Shown: positions 36,265 to 44,464 of the stretch, piece after piece
Numbering within the stretch: position 1 is the first letter of the stretch
Layout of the letters: the number at the start of each line of letters is the position of its first letter
Assembly (NCBI GenBank): GCA_000720375.1
Contig: JOAA01000036.1
Span: 62,001 to 126,000, forward strand
Source: Rhodococcus rhodnii
GTDB taxonomy: Bacteria; Actinomycetota; Actinomycetes; Mycobacteriales; Pseudonocardiaceae
Direction: 5' to 3'
Length of the DNA: 64,000 nucleotides
Notes under the pieces: generated by a model
Database searches by the model: none
The model's input: only the letters and a program-made list of their open reading frames with translations
Told to the model about the DNA's origin: nothing
Position numbers and translations under genes: made by a program

Positions 36265-36789
36265 ATGGGAAGGTACTTCGAGGACTTCGTGGTCGGGGAT
36301 GTCTACAAGCATCCGCTTGGCCGGACGGTGACCGAGACCGACAATTCCTGGCTCACACTGCTCACCCAGAACACCGCGCCACTGCACTTCGACCGGCACT
36401 ACGCCGCGCGGACGCAGTGGGGAAAGCCGCTCGTGGACTCGACGTTCACGCTCGCGCTGGTGACCGGGCAGAGCGTGGTGGACATCTCCCAGCACGTGAT
36501 GGCCAACCTCGGCTGGGACCGGGTCCGGTTGCCCAACCCGGTCTTCGAGGGTGACACCATCTACTCGCAGTCCGAAGTGCTCAGTGCCCGCGAGTCGAAG
36601 TCGCGCGCCGACGTCGGCGTGATCCAGGTCCGGACCGTCGGTTTCAATCAGGACGGGGTCATCGTGATCACGTTCGAACGAACCCTCCTGGTGTACCGGC
36701 GCGGCCACGGGCCCGACTTCGCGTCCGTCGAGCCCGTGTGGGACGAGCGGTCCCGTAAGGCCGCCGGTCTTGATCACTCGCCGGGGTAA
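36265..36789 (+). CDS. MaoC-family hydratase (hot-dog fold), 174 aa
   Basis: The protein begins GRYFEDFVVGDVYKHPLGRT, the standard opening of MaoC/mesaconyl-CoA hydratase-like proteins, and carries QNTAPLHFDRHYA around residues 37-49 in place of the usual G-D-x-N-P-x-H catalytic motif: the histidine is kept but the aspartate position is changed. It would hydrate an enoyl-CoA-type thioester. The last 16 bases overlap the convergent oxidoreductase gene. It follows the small membrane gene by 12 bases but has no obvious link to phosphate uptake. Confidence 0.8.
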   Translation: MGRYFEDFVVGDVYKHPLGRTVTETDNSWLTLLTQNTAPLHFDRHYAARTQWGKPLVDSTFTLALVTGQSVVDISQHVMANLGWDRVRLPNPVFEGDTIYSQSEVLSARESKSRADVGVIQVRTVGFNQDGVIVITFERTLLVYRRGHGPDFASVEPVWDERSRKAAGLDHSPG

Positions 36790-37805
36790 CGGACCCCCAG
36801 CTGGGCGCGGACGTTGTCCATCGCCTCCATGACCCGGATGGTGGCGTCGAGCGGGAAGACCTCCGATTCGGTCCGGCCCTCGGCGAAGCAGCGCGCGGCT
36901 TCGGCAGCCTGGTACCTCAAGCCCGCGTGGCCGTCGTCGGCGACCTTCGCGTACTCGTCGACGAGGTTGTCGTCGCGGTCGTACATCCTGATCCCGGCCG
37001 GCATGTAGAACGTGCCCTGGATGTCCAGGCGGCCGGCGGTTCCGCACACCGAGGCGCTGGTGGCCGACCTGGCGAGCATCGAGGCGTGCAGGACGCCTTG
37101 CGCCCCTGCCGCGTTGGTGACCACGACGGTTTCCTGGCTGTCCACGCCCAGGTCCGTCAACGCTCCGACCGCGGTGATCGACGTGAACGGGCCGAGCACG
37201 AACTCGGCGAACGACATCGGGTAAACGCCCAGGTCAAGCAGGGCTCCGCCGGCCAGTGCCGGGTTGGCGAGCCGGTCGGGGCCATCGGGGTACAGCGGCT
37301 GGTCGTGGTCGGCGTAGACCGTGGTGACGTCGCCGATCAGGCCGTTCTCGACCACCTGGCGGATCACGTCGTAGTGCGGCAGGAACCGGGCCCACATCGC
37401 CTCGATCAGCAACAGGTTCTTCGAGCGGGCCAGCTCGACCAGGTCACGGGCTTCGCCGGCGTTGCGCGTGAAGGCCTTCTCGACCAGCACCGCCTTGCCT
37501 GCCTCCAGCGCCAGCCGGGCCTGCTGGTGGTGCTCGGAGTGCGGCGAGGCCACGTAGACGATGTCGACCTGCGGATCGTTCACCAGTTCCTGGTAGGAGC
37601 CGTACGCCGCGGCCGCCCCGAATTCGTCCGCGAACGCCTTGGCCCGCTCGGCGTTGCGCGACCCGACGGCGGCGATCTCCTGCCGCGTGCCCTGGCGCAG
37701 GGCGGTGCAGAACAGGTTCGCGATCCAGCCCGGCGCGAGGATCCCCCATCGCACGGCCGGAGCATCCATCGGGTCCGGCGTACGCGGAGCGGGAAGTGTG
37801 CTCAT
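36774..37805 (-). CDS. Gfo/Idh/MocA-family oxidoreductase, 343 aa
   Basis: The N-terminal Rossmann domain (VRWGILAPGWIANLF) is followed by DPQVDIVYVASPHSEHH and the EKAFTRN segment, in which the family's EKP lysine is conserved (VEKA). LLIEAMWARFLPHYDVI is the motif typical of dihydrodiol/xylose-type dehydrogenases in the family. The C-terminal domain has GGALLDLGVYP. An NAD(P)-dependent sugar or diol dehydrogenase is likely; substrate unknown. ATG 37805 gives the expected N-terminus; an upstream GTG at 37850 is possible. The gene is divergent from the ArsR-like regulator 93 bases away. Confidence 0.85.
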   Translation of the reverse strand: MSTLPAPRTPDPMDAPAVRWGILAPGWIANLFCTALRQGTRQEIAAVGSRNAERAKAFADEFGAAAAYGSYQELVNDPQVDIVYVASPHSEHHQQARLALEAGKAVLVEKAFTRNAGEARDLVELARSKNLLLIEAMWARFLPHYDVIRQVVENGLIGDVTTVYADHDQPLYPDGPDRLANPALAGGALLDLGVYPMSFAEFVLGPFTSITAVGALTDLGVDSQETVVVTNAAGAQGVLHASMLARSATSASVCGTAGRLDIQGTFYMPAGIRMYDRDDNLVDEYAKVADDGHAGLRYQAAEAARCFAEGRTESEVFPLDATIRVMEAMDNVRAQLGVRYPGE

Positions 37806-37898
37806 GGTCTTCAAATGTCCCTTCACGATGGACTGCGCAGGGTCTGTCACCTCATCATGCTTGGTAGCTCAACCGCTGCGATCGACCGGGGGCGGGAA

Positions 37899-38909
37899 AT
37901 GCTGCGGGTGCACTTCACTGCCGAGGACCTCACCAGGATCCGGATCAGGGCACATCCTCATCCGTTATGGGAGGTCCTGCTCAGTCTGCACCTGCTGCAG
38001 ACGCGGCGCGGCGCGGCCGTCTTCGGGCCGTGGCGGCGTGACGTGCGGGCCGCGTTGCATCCCTCGGGTGACATTCTGACCACTTTGGCTCCGCCCAAGG
38101 GCTACTCGCCGGACTTCCTTACGCCGTCCGTGGACAGTCCTGAGCTGGATGACGGGCTGGAAGTCGTGCTCAGCACGAGCAGCGCCACGCTGCGAGCCGA
38201 CATGACCCGGTTGGCCGAGCAGACCAGGCTGCCGAGCTGGGCGTGGCGGATCGCGGGCGGGGACGCGGAGATGATGCGCAGGCTGGCCGACCGGATCCGC
38301 CAGTACCACGCCAAAGCCCTGTTGCCGTACGCACACGTGTTCAAGTCCCACATCCGCGAGGACTGGGCGCGGCGCGCCGAAATGGCCATGACGCACGGGC
38401 TCGAGCACGTTTTGTCCACATTGCACCCGTCGATCCGGTGGCGTGCGCCCGTGCTCGAAGTCGAGTATCCAGTCGATCAGGATCTCAGGCTTGACGGCCG
38501 CGGCCTTGTCCTCGTGCCGTCGTTCTTCTGCTGGCAGACCTCGATGACGTTCGCGGATCCGGCATTGCGCCCGGTGCTGGTGTACCCGGTCGATCCGGTG
38601 ATCGGCTGGGCTTCCCGCGCATCGGCCACTCCGGACACACGATCGCTGGACGCGTTGCTGGGCCGGACTCGGGCGACCGTGCTGCGGGTGATCGCGGACA
38701 AGCCTTATCTGAACACCAAGGAACTGGCTCGCGCGAGCGGAACCACGCCGTCGGGTGCGTCTCAGCATGCGGCCGTTCTGCGTGCCGCCGGCCTGGTGAA
38801 CACCCAGCGGCGCAACGGATCTGCGGTGCACTCACTGTCCAAACGAGGCGCGGCGCTGTTGGACAAGCCGGCCCTGGAGGACAGGGCCGGCTGTCGGATC
38901 TCAGGCTGA
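37899..38909 (+). CDS. ArsR-like winged-helix regulator with large N-terminal domain
   Basis: The 336-residue protein starts MLRVHFTAEDLTRIRIRA, the typical opening of a DUF5937-type domain found in actinobacterial regulators, and ends with an ArsR/MarR-type winged helix (LNTKELARASGTTPSGASQH, about residues 268-287, then AAVLRAAGLVNTQRRNGSAV). The N-terminal domain probably binds a ligand. It is divergent from the Gfo/Idh oxidoreductase, which may be its target. An in-frame ATG at 37857 would add 14 residues without family likeness. The 3' end overlaps the C39-like peptidase gene by nine bases. Confidence 0.78.
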   Translation: MLRVHFTAEDLTRIRIRAHPHPLWEVLLSLHLLQTRRGAAVFGPWRRDVRAALHPSGDILTTLAPPKGYSPDFLTPSVDSPELDDGLEVVLSTSSATLRADMTRLAEQTRLPSWAWRIAGGDAEMMRRLADRIRQYHAKALLPYAHVFKSHIREDWARRAEMAMTHGLEHVLSTLHPSIRWRAPVLEVEYPVDQDLRLDGRGLVLVPSFFCWQTSMTFADPALRPVLVYPVDPVIGWASRASATPDTRSLDALLGRTRATVLRVIADKPYLNTKELARASGTTPSGASQHAAVLRAAGLVNTQRRNGSAVHSLSKRGAALLDKPALEDRAGCRISG

Positions 38910-39563
38910 GTAACCCTTTGGCGGGATGAGCGTCGCCAGTTGGTTGAAGGTGAGCCAGTAGATCTGGTTGCCGCCGAAGTTGGCCGGGTCGGCGATCTTG
39001 ACGGTCATGTCCGAGCTGTCGTAGCCGATCACCGTGAAGTAGTGCCAGACGGTGTAAGGCGGGTAGCCCGGCGGGTGGTTGTTCGGCGGGGCAACGATGT
39101 TCGCCACGATCGCGTAACCGTTGTTGATGTCCAGCACGATATCACGCCACAACAGATCCCGCTGTGCCTGGGTGGGCGGGTCGTTCGGCATTTCCTTTGT
39201 CTCGTACCAGCCCGTGCCGATGTGCATGTTCAGCACGCGGGTGACCTGCCCGATCCAGTCGGTGCCGTTGGTCGTGGTCGGCAGTTGTTGCGCGAGCGTC
39301 GCCTGGCTTGGCGGGTTGCTCTTCTTCGCCGAGATCGCGATCCGCGTCGCCGCGGGCCCGCACCAGTAGCCGGTCTGCTGGATCTGGTACTGGATGTTGA
39401 GCACGGCCATCGCGCCGACGCCATCGACCTTGGCAGGCGCGGGCATCGCCTTCACCCAGTCCGGCGGCTCCACGACGTTCTTGGTGTTCGCGACGGCCGC
39501 GACGGGCGCGCACACGAGACCGGTCATCGTCGCCAGAGTCAAAACCAATGCCTTGAGTCTCAT
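38901..39563 (-). CDS. Secreted C39-like cysteine peptidase, 220 aa
   Basis: A Sec signal peptide (cleavage near AVA-N, about residue 26) precedes a papain-like C39_2-type domain. The expected oxyanion glutamine and nucleophile are in QQTGYWCGPAATRIA (Cys68), the histidine in TVWHYFTVIGYD (His174) and the aspartate in KIADPAN. Unlike bacteriocin ABC exporters there is no membrane or ATPase domain. The target is unknown; such enzymes are common in secretomes of actinobacteria. Start ATG 39563 fits the signal peptide and a GAAGGA site. Confidence 0.82.
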   Translation of the reverse strand: MRLKALVLTLATMTGLVCAPVAAVANTKNVVEPPDWVKAMPAPAKVDGVGAMAVLNIQYQIQQTGYWCGPAATRIAISAKKSNPPSQATLAQQLPTTTNGTDWIGQVTRVLNMHIGTGWYETKEMPNDPPTQAQRDLLWRDIVLDINNGYAIVANIVAPPNNHPPGYPPYTVWHYFTVIGYDSSDMTVKIADPANFGGNQIYWLTFNQLATLIPPKGYSA

Positions 39564-39726
39564 CTCGCCGATTCCTTCTTGCGCAGGGACGAAAACGGCG
39601 GCGCGCCACGTATCCGACTCTACACTTGGACATTTCCGCCACAAGAAGATTCAATCCAGCTTGAATCCAACTGGTGAGCCGGTAATTCGGTACGCACAGC
39701 CGGTCGGCTGGCTTAGCGTTGACGGT

Positions 39727-40227
39727 ATGACCCAGTACGACCGCCGCGCGTTGGCTCAGGCGTACATCGATGCCCAGCGCGAGTACAACTCGGCCGACGG
39801 GTACCAGGCCGCGATGCGCGTGTACCACCAGCAGATCCTGTCCGGACTGCAGCACCTCTTCGACTTCTCGTTCGAGTGCAACGCCATCGACGGCACGCAC
39901 AAGCCGATCTTCCTGATGGTGCGCAACACCGCGGAGTCCAGTTTGGCCCTTCGCACGCCGTGGTCCACCATCCTCGAAGCCGGGCTTGTCTTCCGGCGAC
40001 TGGAGGAAGCCGAGGCCTTGCAACCGGTTCTCGAGGCATCCGACCGGATCAACGCGCTCGTCGAGCAGGCCCGCACGGCGCACGTGACCATGCTGGAGGC
40101 GTTGCTGGATCCCATGCTCGGCGACCGGTCGTCGAAGGTCTTCACCTCCGAGGACCTGCGGGAGATCGGGATCGACGACACCCCACCGGACTCCGCGAAC
40201 TACACGATCGACTGGGACGACTACTAA
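39727..40227 (+). CDS. Hypothetical protein, 166 aa
   Basis: The frame from ATG 39727 is soluble, helical, with aromatic-rich N-terminal half (YIDAQREYNSADGYQAAMRVY, shortened) and an acidic C-terminus ending TIDWDDY. I see no recognised motif, signal peptide or membrane span. It ends in CTAA shared with the convergent amidohydrolase. Good third-position bias supports coding. Confidence 0.6.
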   Translation: MTQYDRRALAQAYIDAQREYNSADGYQAAMRVYHQQILSGLQHLFDFSFECNAIDGTHKPIFLMVRNTAESSLALRTPWSTILEAGLVFRRLEEAEALQPVLEASDRINALVEQARTAHVTMLEALLDPMLGDRSSKVFTSEDLREIGIDDTPPDSANYTIDWDDY

Positions 40228-41453
40228 CGGGTGTCCTTGACGACGGTGCCGTTCTGCATGACGAGGGTGACCCGCTCGCGATCCGCGAACACCGACGGAT
40301 CGTCGAGCGGGTTGACGTCGAAGCCGACGATGTCGGCCCGTTTGCCGACCTCGATGGTGCCGATTTCCTCAGCGAGACCAAGGATTTCCGCGTTCTCCCG
40401 AGTGGCCGAGACGAGCGCGGCCATCGGCGTCTCCACTTTGGACCGGACGACCAGCTCGTCGCCACGGTTACGCTGATTCGGCCCGATCAGGTCGGACCCG
40501 AGGCCGATCCGGACACCGGCACGCCGGGCCGCGTAGATCGCGTTGATCATGCCCTCGCGGACGGTCAGTGCCCGCTCGGCGATGTGTGCGGGCAGGCCGA
40601 TGGTGGCGGCATCACCGAGAACCATGTCGATGACCGCGAGTGTCGGGACCAGTGCGACGTCCTTTTCGGACATCAGCGCGGCGACCTCGTCGTCGATCTC
40701 CGAGCCATGCTCAACACACTTGACGCCTGCGGCGATCGCGGTGCGGACGCCTGTGTTGTTGTGTGCGTGCACGGTGACATACGCGCCACGGGCTGTCGCT
40801 TCTTCCACCGCGACGGCGATTTCTTCCTGGGTGAACTGGGTGTCGGACAGTTTGTCGTGAAAGGACACCACGCCGCCCGTGACGCAGAGCTTCAGGAAGC
40901 TCGCGCCACGCCGGAAAGCCTCACGCGCGTTGCGGCGCATGGCATCGGGGCCGTCGGTCAGCATTGTCCACGCCCTGAGGCCCGGGATTTCGTGCTGCAC
41001 CCAGTCCGCGGTCGGCTCCCACTCGGGCGCCAGGTGCCCGTGGCCGCCGGTCTGGCAGAGCACCGGTCCGCAGTGCAGGATGCGAGGGCCGGGAATCTTG
41101 CCGCTGGCCACGACTCCGGCCAGACCGTTGTCGATCCCGCCGGTGTCGCGCACAGTCGTGAACCCGGCTTCGAGCGTTTGCGCGCAGTTGGCGAACATGT
41201 CCGCGGCGAGCTCGGCCACCGACAGCTGGTGGGTGACGCTGGCCTGCAGATTGCTCGACATCCCGAAGTGCACGTGCGCGTCGATCAATCCCGGTACGAG
41301 GGTCATCCCGGCGCAGTCGAGGACTTCGGCCCCGGCCGGGACATGGCCGCCGACCCGCATGATCCGGCCGTTCTCGACAAGCACTGGCTGCCCGGCAACA
41401 GGTTCACCACCGAGACCGTCGACAACCGTCGCACCCACCAACCACATCGGCAT
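40224..41453 (-). CDS. Metal-dependent amidohydrolase (imidazolonepropionase/prolidase-like)
   Basis: The 409-residue protein has the urease/amidohydrolase layout: an N-terminal beta sandwich, then PGLIDAHVHFGM (metal-binding H-x-H), a candidate bridging lysine in FLKLCVTGG, VTVHAHN and VEHGSEID histidines, and IGLGSDLIGP with the catalytic aspartate, ending in GKRADIVGFDVNPL. The subfamily (COG1228-like) includes imidazolonepropionases and Xaa-Pro/carboxy-peptidase-type enzymes that accept varied amides. No substrate can be assigned. No signal peptide is seen. Confidence 0.83.
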   Translation of the reverse strand: MPMWLVGATVVDGLGGEPVAGQPVLVENGRIMRVGGHVPAGAEVLDCAGMTLVPGLIDAHVHFGMSSNLQASVTHQLSVAELAADMFANCAQTLEAGFTTVRDTGGIDNGLAGVVASGKIPGPRILHCGPVLCQTGGHGHLAPEWEPTADWVQHEIPGLRAWTMLTDGPDAMRRNAREAFRRGASFLKLCVTGGVVSFHDKLSDTQFTQEEIAVAVEEATARGAYVTVHAHNNTGVRTAIAAGVKCVEHGSEIDDEVAALMSEKDVALVPTLAVIDMVLGDAATIGLPAHIAERALTVREGMINAIYAARRAGVRIGLGSDLIGPNQRNRGDELVVRSKVETPMAALVSATRENAEILGLAEEIGTIEVGKRADIVGFDVNPLDDPSVFADRERVTLVMQNGTVVKDTR

Positions 41454-41482
41454 GAGCGCAACCCTAGCGGGAAATCCGGGCC

Positions 41483-41998
41483 TCAGCGGAAGAGCGCGAG
41501 CACGAGCACGCCAGCGACCACACCCAGCACAATCCCGGCCACGCCGTAACCAATCCGGTGCTCGCGCAACGCGGGCACGTTGCGGTCAAATGCGTATCGC
41601 CCCGGGCCGGTCAGCGAAAGTCCTGCGGCCACGACGGTCAGGAACAGCTCGTACTCGATACCGCCGCCAGACGCGAAGAATCCGGAGCCCCACATCACCG
41701 CGATCGCGTTGACCATCGTGCCGATGATCGCCGCCGCGGCCAGGGGCGTGAAGAGGCCGACGACCAGCGCGAGACCACCCACGACGTGGCTCAGGCCGGA
41801 CAGAATCGCCATCAACGTGGCCGCGGAGTACCCACTCGACGCGAAGAACGCCGCCGTGCCGTCGATCCCGCCGCCACCAAACCAACCAAGGAGTTGCTGC
41901 GCACCGTGCGCGGCCATGATCAGCCCAATCGCGACCCGGAGCAGGAGAAGCCCACTGTCCTGCGTGGTAGTGCCGCTGCGTACCTCGGTGGTGACCAT
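41483..41998 (-). CDS. DoxX-family membrane protein, 171 aa
   Basis: Four membrane spans carry the DoxX features GLLLLRVAIGLIMAAHG near the start and SHVVGGLALVVGLFTPLAA in the middle. A GAGGAGG site precedes ATG 41998. DoxX-like proteins take part in redox or thiol stress responses, often with a partner oxidoreductase, none of which is adjacent here. The gene is divergent from a MarR regulator with two operator-like palindromes between them, so it is probably the repressed target. Confidence 0.82.
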   Translation of the reverse strand: MVTTEVRSGTTTQDSGLLLLRVAIGLIMAAHGAQQLLGWFGGGGIDGTAAFFASSGYSAATLMAILSGLSHVVGGLALVVGLFTPLAAAAIIGTMVNAIAVMWGSGFFASGGGIEYELFLTVVAAGLSLTGPGRYAFDRNVPALREHRIGYGVAGIVLGVVAGVLVLALFR

Positions 41999-42015
41999 GT
42001 CAGACCTCCTCGTTA

Positions 42016-42060
42016 GTTCAAATTCGAACAAACCATAGCCGCTTGTTCAAATTTCAACAA
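42016..42060. promoter_or_regulatory. Paired palindromes between DoxX and MarR genes
   Basis: GTTCAAATTCGAAC (42016-42029, one mismatch pair) and TTGTTCAAATTTCAACAA (42043-42060, one mismatch pair) share a GTTCAAATT core. Their centres are 29 bases apart in the 106-base divergent gap. A/T-rich palindromes with TTG/CAA arms are typical MarR sites. Confidence 0.6.
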
Positions 42061-42104
42061 CTTGGGTTCCACTGAGTGGAAAGCCGGTCCACTACGCTCG
42101 TCGC

Positions 42105-42548
42105 ATGGCGCTGGACGACCGGGAACTCGCCGCGTGGCATGACTTCCTGCACATCACCGCGATCATCAACCGGCGCATCGAGCAGCAGCTCAAGCAGGAC
42201 GCCGGCTTGACGCACCCGCAGTACGAGGTGCTCAGCAGGCTGTCCGACGCGCCGGAGGGCTCACTGCGGATGACCGAGCTCGCGCAGGCGGCGGTGACCA
42301 GCAAGAGCGGCCTCACCTACCAGGTGACCCAGCTCGAGAAGGCCGGTTTCGTCGCGCGCCGCCACTCCCCTGGCGACGATCGCGGCGTGGTGGCCTACCT
42401 GACCGACAAGGGGTGGGCCAAGCTTCGCGCGGCGGCTCCGGGGCACGCTCGGCTCGTCCGCGATCTGTTCCGGGAAGGCCTGACGGACAAGGAGTTCTCC
42501 GGCCTGGCGACCGCGATGGCGGCGATGCGTCGTCACCTGGGCGATTGA
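42105..42548 (+). CDS. MarR-family regulator
   Basis: The 147-residue protein has the MarR winged helix (LRMTELAQAAVTSKSGLTYQ, residues 52-71; wing with HSPGDDRGVVAYLTDKG). Members bind phenolics, oxidants or other small molecules and release a palindromic operator. It is divergent from the DoxX gene, with two near-identical palindromes between them, suggesting autoregulation and control of doxX. Its last 16 bases overlap the convergent membrane protein gene. Confidence 0.85.
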   Translation: MALDDRELAAWHDFLHITAIINRRIEQQLKQDAGLTHPQYEVLSRLSDAPEGSLRMTELAQAAVTSKSGLTYQVTQLEKAGFVARRHSPGDDRGVVAYLTDKGWAKLRAAAPGHARLVRDLFREGLTDKEFSGLATAMAAMRRHLGD

Positions 42549-43387
42549 TTCAAAAAGTGGGCATTGACTGCGGGTAGACAGGACCAGACGAGCGCCGCGG
42601 CCGTGGCCAAGACCTGGATAGCGGCGAATACCGTGCTGACGGTGAACGTGTCGGTGATTTGAAGCACCGCAAGGATTCCACACAGGACACCGAACACCGT
42701 CAGCGTGACGCGGGCCCATTGCCGTCCAAACAGGAACTGCCGGACGATCGATGCGTACGCAGGCATCAGGCACAGCAGGAAACTGGCAGTCAACGCCGAG
42801 CTGATCGCGTTGCGACCGGTTGCCCATTGCGTCCAACTGCGACCGTGGCTTGGCAGGTTGTCGACGAACTCGGCTCCGAACTGCAAGGCCAAGGCAGCGA
42901 TTCCGGCGGCCCACAGCCAGCCGACCCACAGGGTCTTGTCCGTACGGGTGTCGTGGGCGTTGTAGGCGTTGAAGTATTTCCGGGCGGTGGGAGTGTATGA
43001 CAGTGCTGCCGCCGCGATCGCGCACAACGTTCGGGCGACCTCGATCAGGAAGAGGATGATCACGCCTTGGGATTTGCCTGCCATGATCACGCTGAGGCCG
43101 ATGATCAGGGTCCAGGTGTAGTACACGGCGAGTCCCGTCAAGGCCATTCTGGCCACGGGCCTGCCTCGGTCGAACTTCGTGATCGCCACGATCACCAGTG
43201 CCACCCCGAGGGCGAAGCCGCCCAGCAGCCTTGGCACGTCGTCCCAGCGCACCCGGTCCAGCGTCTCGTACAGGCCGAACAACGCGGGCACCATCGTCAG
43301 GCCCGCCGCCGTCCACCACAGAACCACGGCCATGTACACCGTGTCCGGCCGGATCTGCCAACGCTCGCGCATGTTCAGTTCAGCCAT
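42533..43387 (-). CDS. Polytopic membrane protein of unknown function, 284 aa
   Basis: Seven or eight hydrophobic segments alternate with short loops (for example AVVLWWTAAGLTMVPALFGL, LLGGFALGVALVIVAI, VFGVLCGILAVLQITD). The N- and C-termini look cytosolic. No transporter signature or catalytic motif was recognised. The 3' end overlaps the MarR gene. It may be an actinobacteria-specific membrane protein. Confidence 0.7.
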   Translation of the reverse strand: MAELNMRERWQIRPDTVYMAVVLWWTAAGLTMVPALFGLYETLDRVRWDDVPRLLGGFALGVALVIVAITKFDRGRPVARMALTGLAVYYTWTLIIGLSVIMAGKSQGVIILFLIEVARTLCAIAAAALSYTPTARKYFNAYNAHDTRTDKTLWVGWLWAAGIAALALQFGAEFVDNLPSHGRSWTQWATGRNAISSALTASFLLCLMPAYASIVRQFLFGRQWARVTLTVFGVLCGILAVLQITDTFTVSTVFAAIQVLATAAALVWSCLPAVNAHFLNQSPR

Positions 43388-43447
43388 GACAGGGACGGTA
43401 GGCCGCCGTCCCGGGAGTACTCCCCGCGTCCGCTATGCACCCAGCGA

Positions 43448-43494
43448 ATTCCATGGACAACTGGACAGGACCGGAAGTTCCGGACATTCCATGG
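43448..43494 (+). promoter_or_regulatory. Repeat-rich control region upstream of the chitosanase gene
   Basis: Two exact copies of ATTCCATGG (43448-43456 and 43486-43494) flank the 13-bp palindrome CCGGAAGTTCCGG (43471-43483, only the centre base unpaired). The set lies about 95-140 bases before the chitosanase start. It looks like a regulator-binding site, as secreted chitosanases are usually substrate-induced; the regulator is not adjacent. Confidence 0.4.
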
Positions 43495-43588
43495 CGGTCA
43501 AGGAAAAGAGTTTGGTAAGAGTCTTGACGAATTGCCTTCCGAGCCGGTTGACTCGGTGCCACTTCTCCCCCTGCAAGGAGGAATCCCT

Positions 43589-44416
43589 GTGAAAAGGCGT
43601 ACCCTCGCCGTTGTCTGCACCGCTTGCCTGTTCCTGCCGGTCGCGGGCGTGACGGCCGCTCAGGCGAGCCTGCCGGGCGCCGAACAGCAGTCCGCGGTGA
43701 TCGCGGCGGTCGGTCTCGATGACCCCGCCAAGAAGGAAATCGCGATGAAGCTGGTGTCCAGTGCGGAGAACTCCTCGCTGGACTGGCGGGCGCAGTTCAA
43801 GTACATCGAGGACATCGGTGACGGCCGCGGCTACACGGCGGGCATCATCGGCTTCTGCTCCGGCACACACGACATGCTGGAACTCGTCCGGGAGTACACC
43901 CGCCGCAAGCCCAGCAACGTCCTGGCCAAGTACCTGCCGGCGCTGGAACGGGTCGACGGCTCGGACTCGCACGAGGGCCTGGACCCGAACTACACCAAGG
44001 ACTGGAAGACCGCGGCCAAGGACAAGGTCTTCCAGGACACGCAGGAAGCCGAGCGTGACCGGGTGTACTTCAACCCGTCGGTGAACCGGGCGAAGCAGGA
44101 CGGGCTGCGCACCCTCGGCCAGTTCATCTACTACGACGCCATCGTGATGCACGGTGACGGCGGCGACAAGACCAGCTTCAGCAACATCCGCAAGCGCGCC
44201 ATGGCCAAGGCCAAGACACCGGCCCAGGGCGGCGACGAGACGGCGTACCTCAACGCCTTCCTCGACGCGCGTGTGTGGGCGATGAAGCAGGAAGAAGCGC
44301 ACTCCGACACCAGCCGTGTCGACACCGCACAGCGCGTGTTCCTGCGCAACGGCAACTTCGAGCTCAAGACGCCGCTGTCTTGGAAGGTCTACGGCGACTC
44401 CTTCTCGATCAAGTAG
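43589..44416 (+). CDS. csn: Chitosanase, GH46
   Basis: The 275-residue secreted enzyme hydrolyses chitosan by inversion. A signal peptide ends near AQA (about residue 27). The catalytic acid Glu60 lies in SSAENSSLDWRAQF and the general base Asp78 in IGDGRGYTAGIIGFCSG, with the same 18-residue spacing as in the well-studied Streptomyces enzymes. Further family segments include YDAIVMHG and SNIRKRAM. The GTG start has a strong AAGGAGG site. A clear terminator follows the gene, separating it from the convergent cobalamin transporter. Confidence 0.93.
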   Translation: MKRRTLAVVCTACLFLPVAGVTAAQASLPGAEQQSAVIAAVGLDDPAKKEIAMKLVSSAENSSLDWRAQFKYIEDIGDGRGYTAGIIGFCSGTHDMLELVREYTRRKPSNVLAKYLPALERVDGSDSHEGLDPNYTKDWKTAAKDKVFQDTQEAERDRVYFNPSVNRAKQDGLRTLGQFIYYDAIVMHGDGGDKTSFSNIRKRAMAKAKTPAQGGDETAYLNAFLDARVWAMKQEEAHSDTSRVDTAQRVFLRNGNFELKTPLSWKVYGDSFSIK

Positions 44417-44424
44417 AAGGGGCA

Positions 44425-44464
44425 TGAAGACGGGCCGGCTGAAGAGGGGGTCGGCCCGTTTTCA
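44425..44464 (+). terminator. Intrinsic terminator after chitosanase
   Basis: ACGGGCCG (44430-44437) pairs with CGGCCCGT (44452-44459), followed by TTTTC; with flanking TGAA/TTCA the helix extends further. It ends transcription of csn. The outer stem touches the stop codon of the convergent ATPase gene, so the arms overlap its last codon. Confidence 0.75.

Noticed and set aside
44425..44464. Bidirectional terminator also ending btuD transcription
   Set aside because: On the minus strand no T-run follows the stem (TTCATGCCCC instead), so only the csn direction is well supported.
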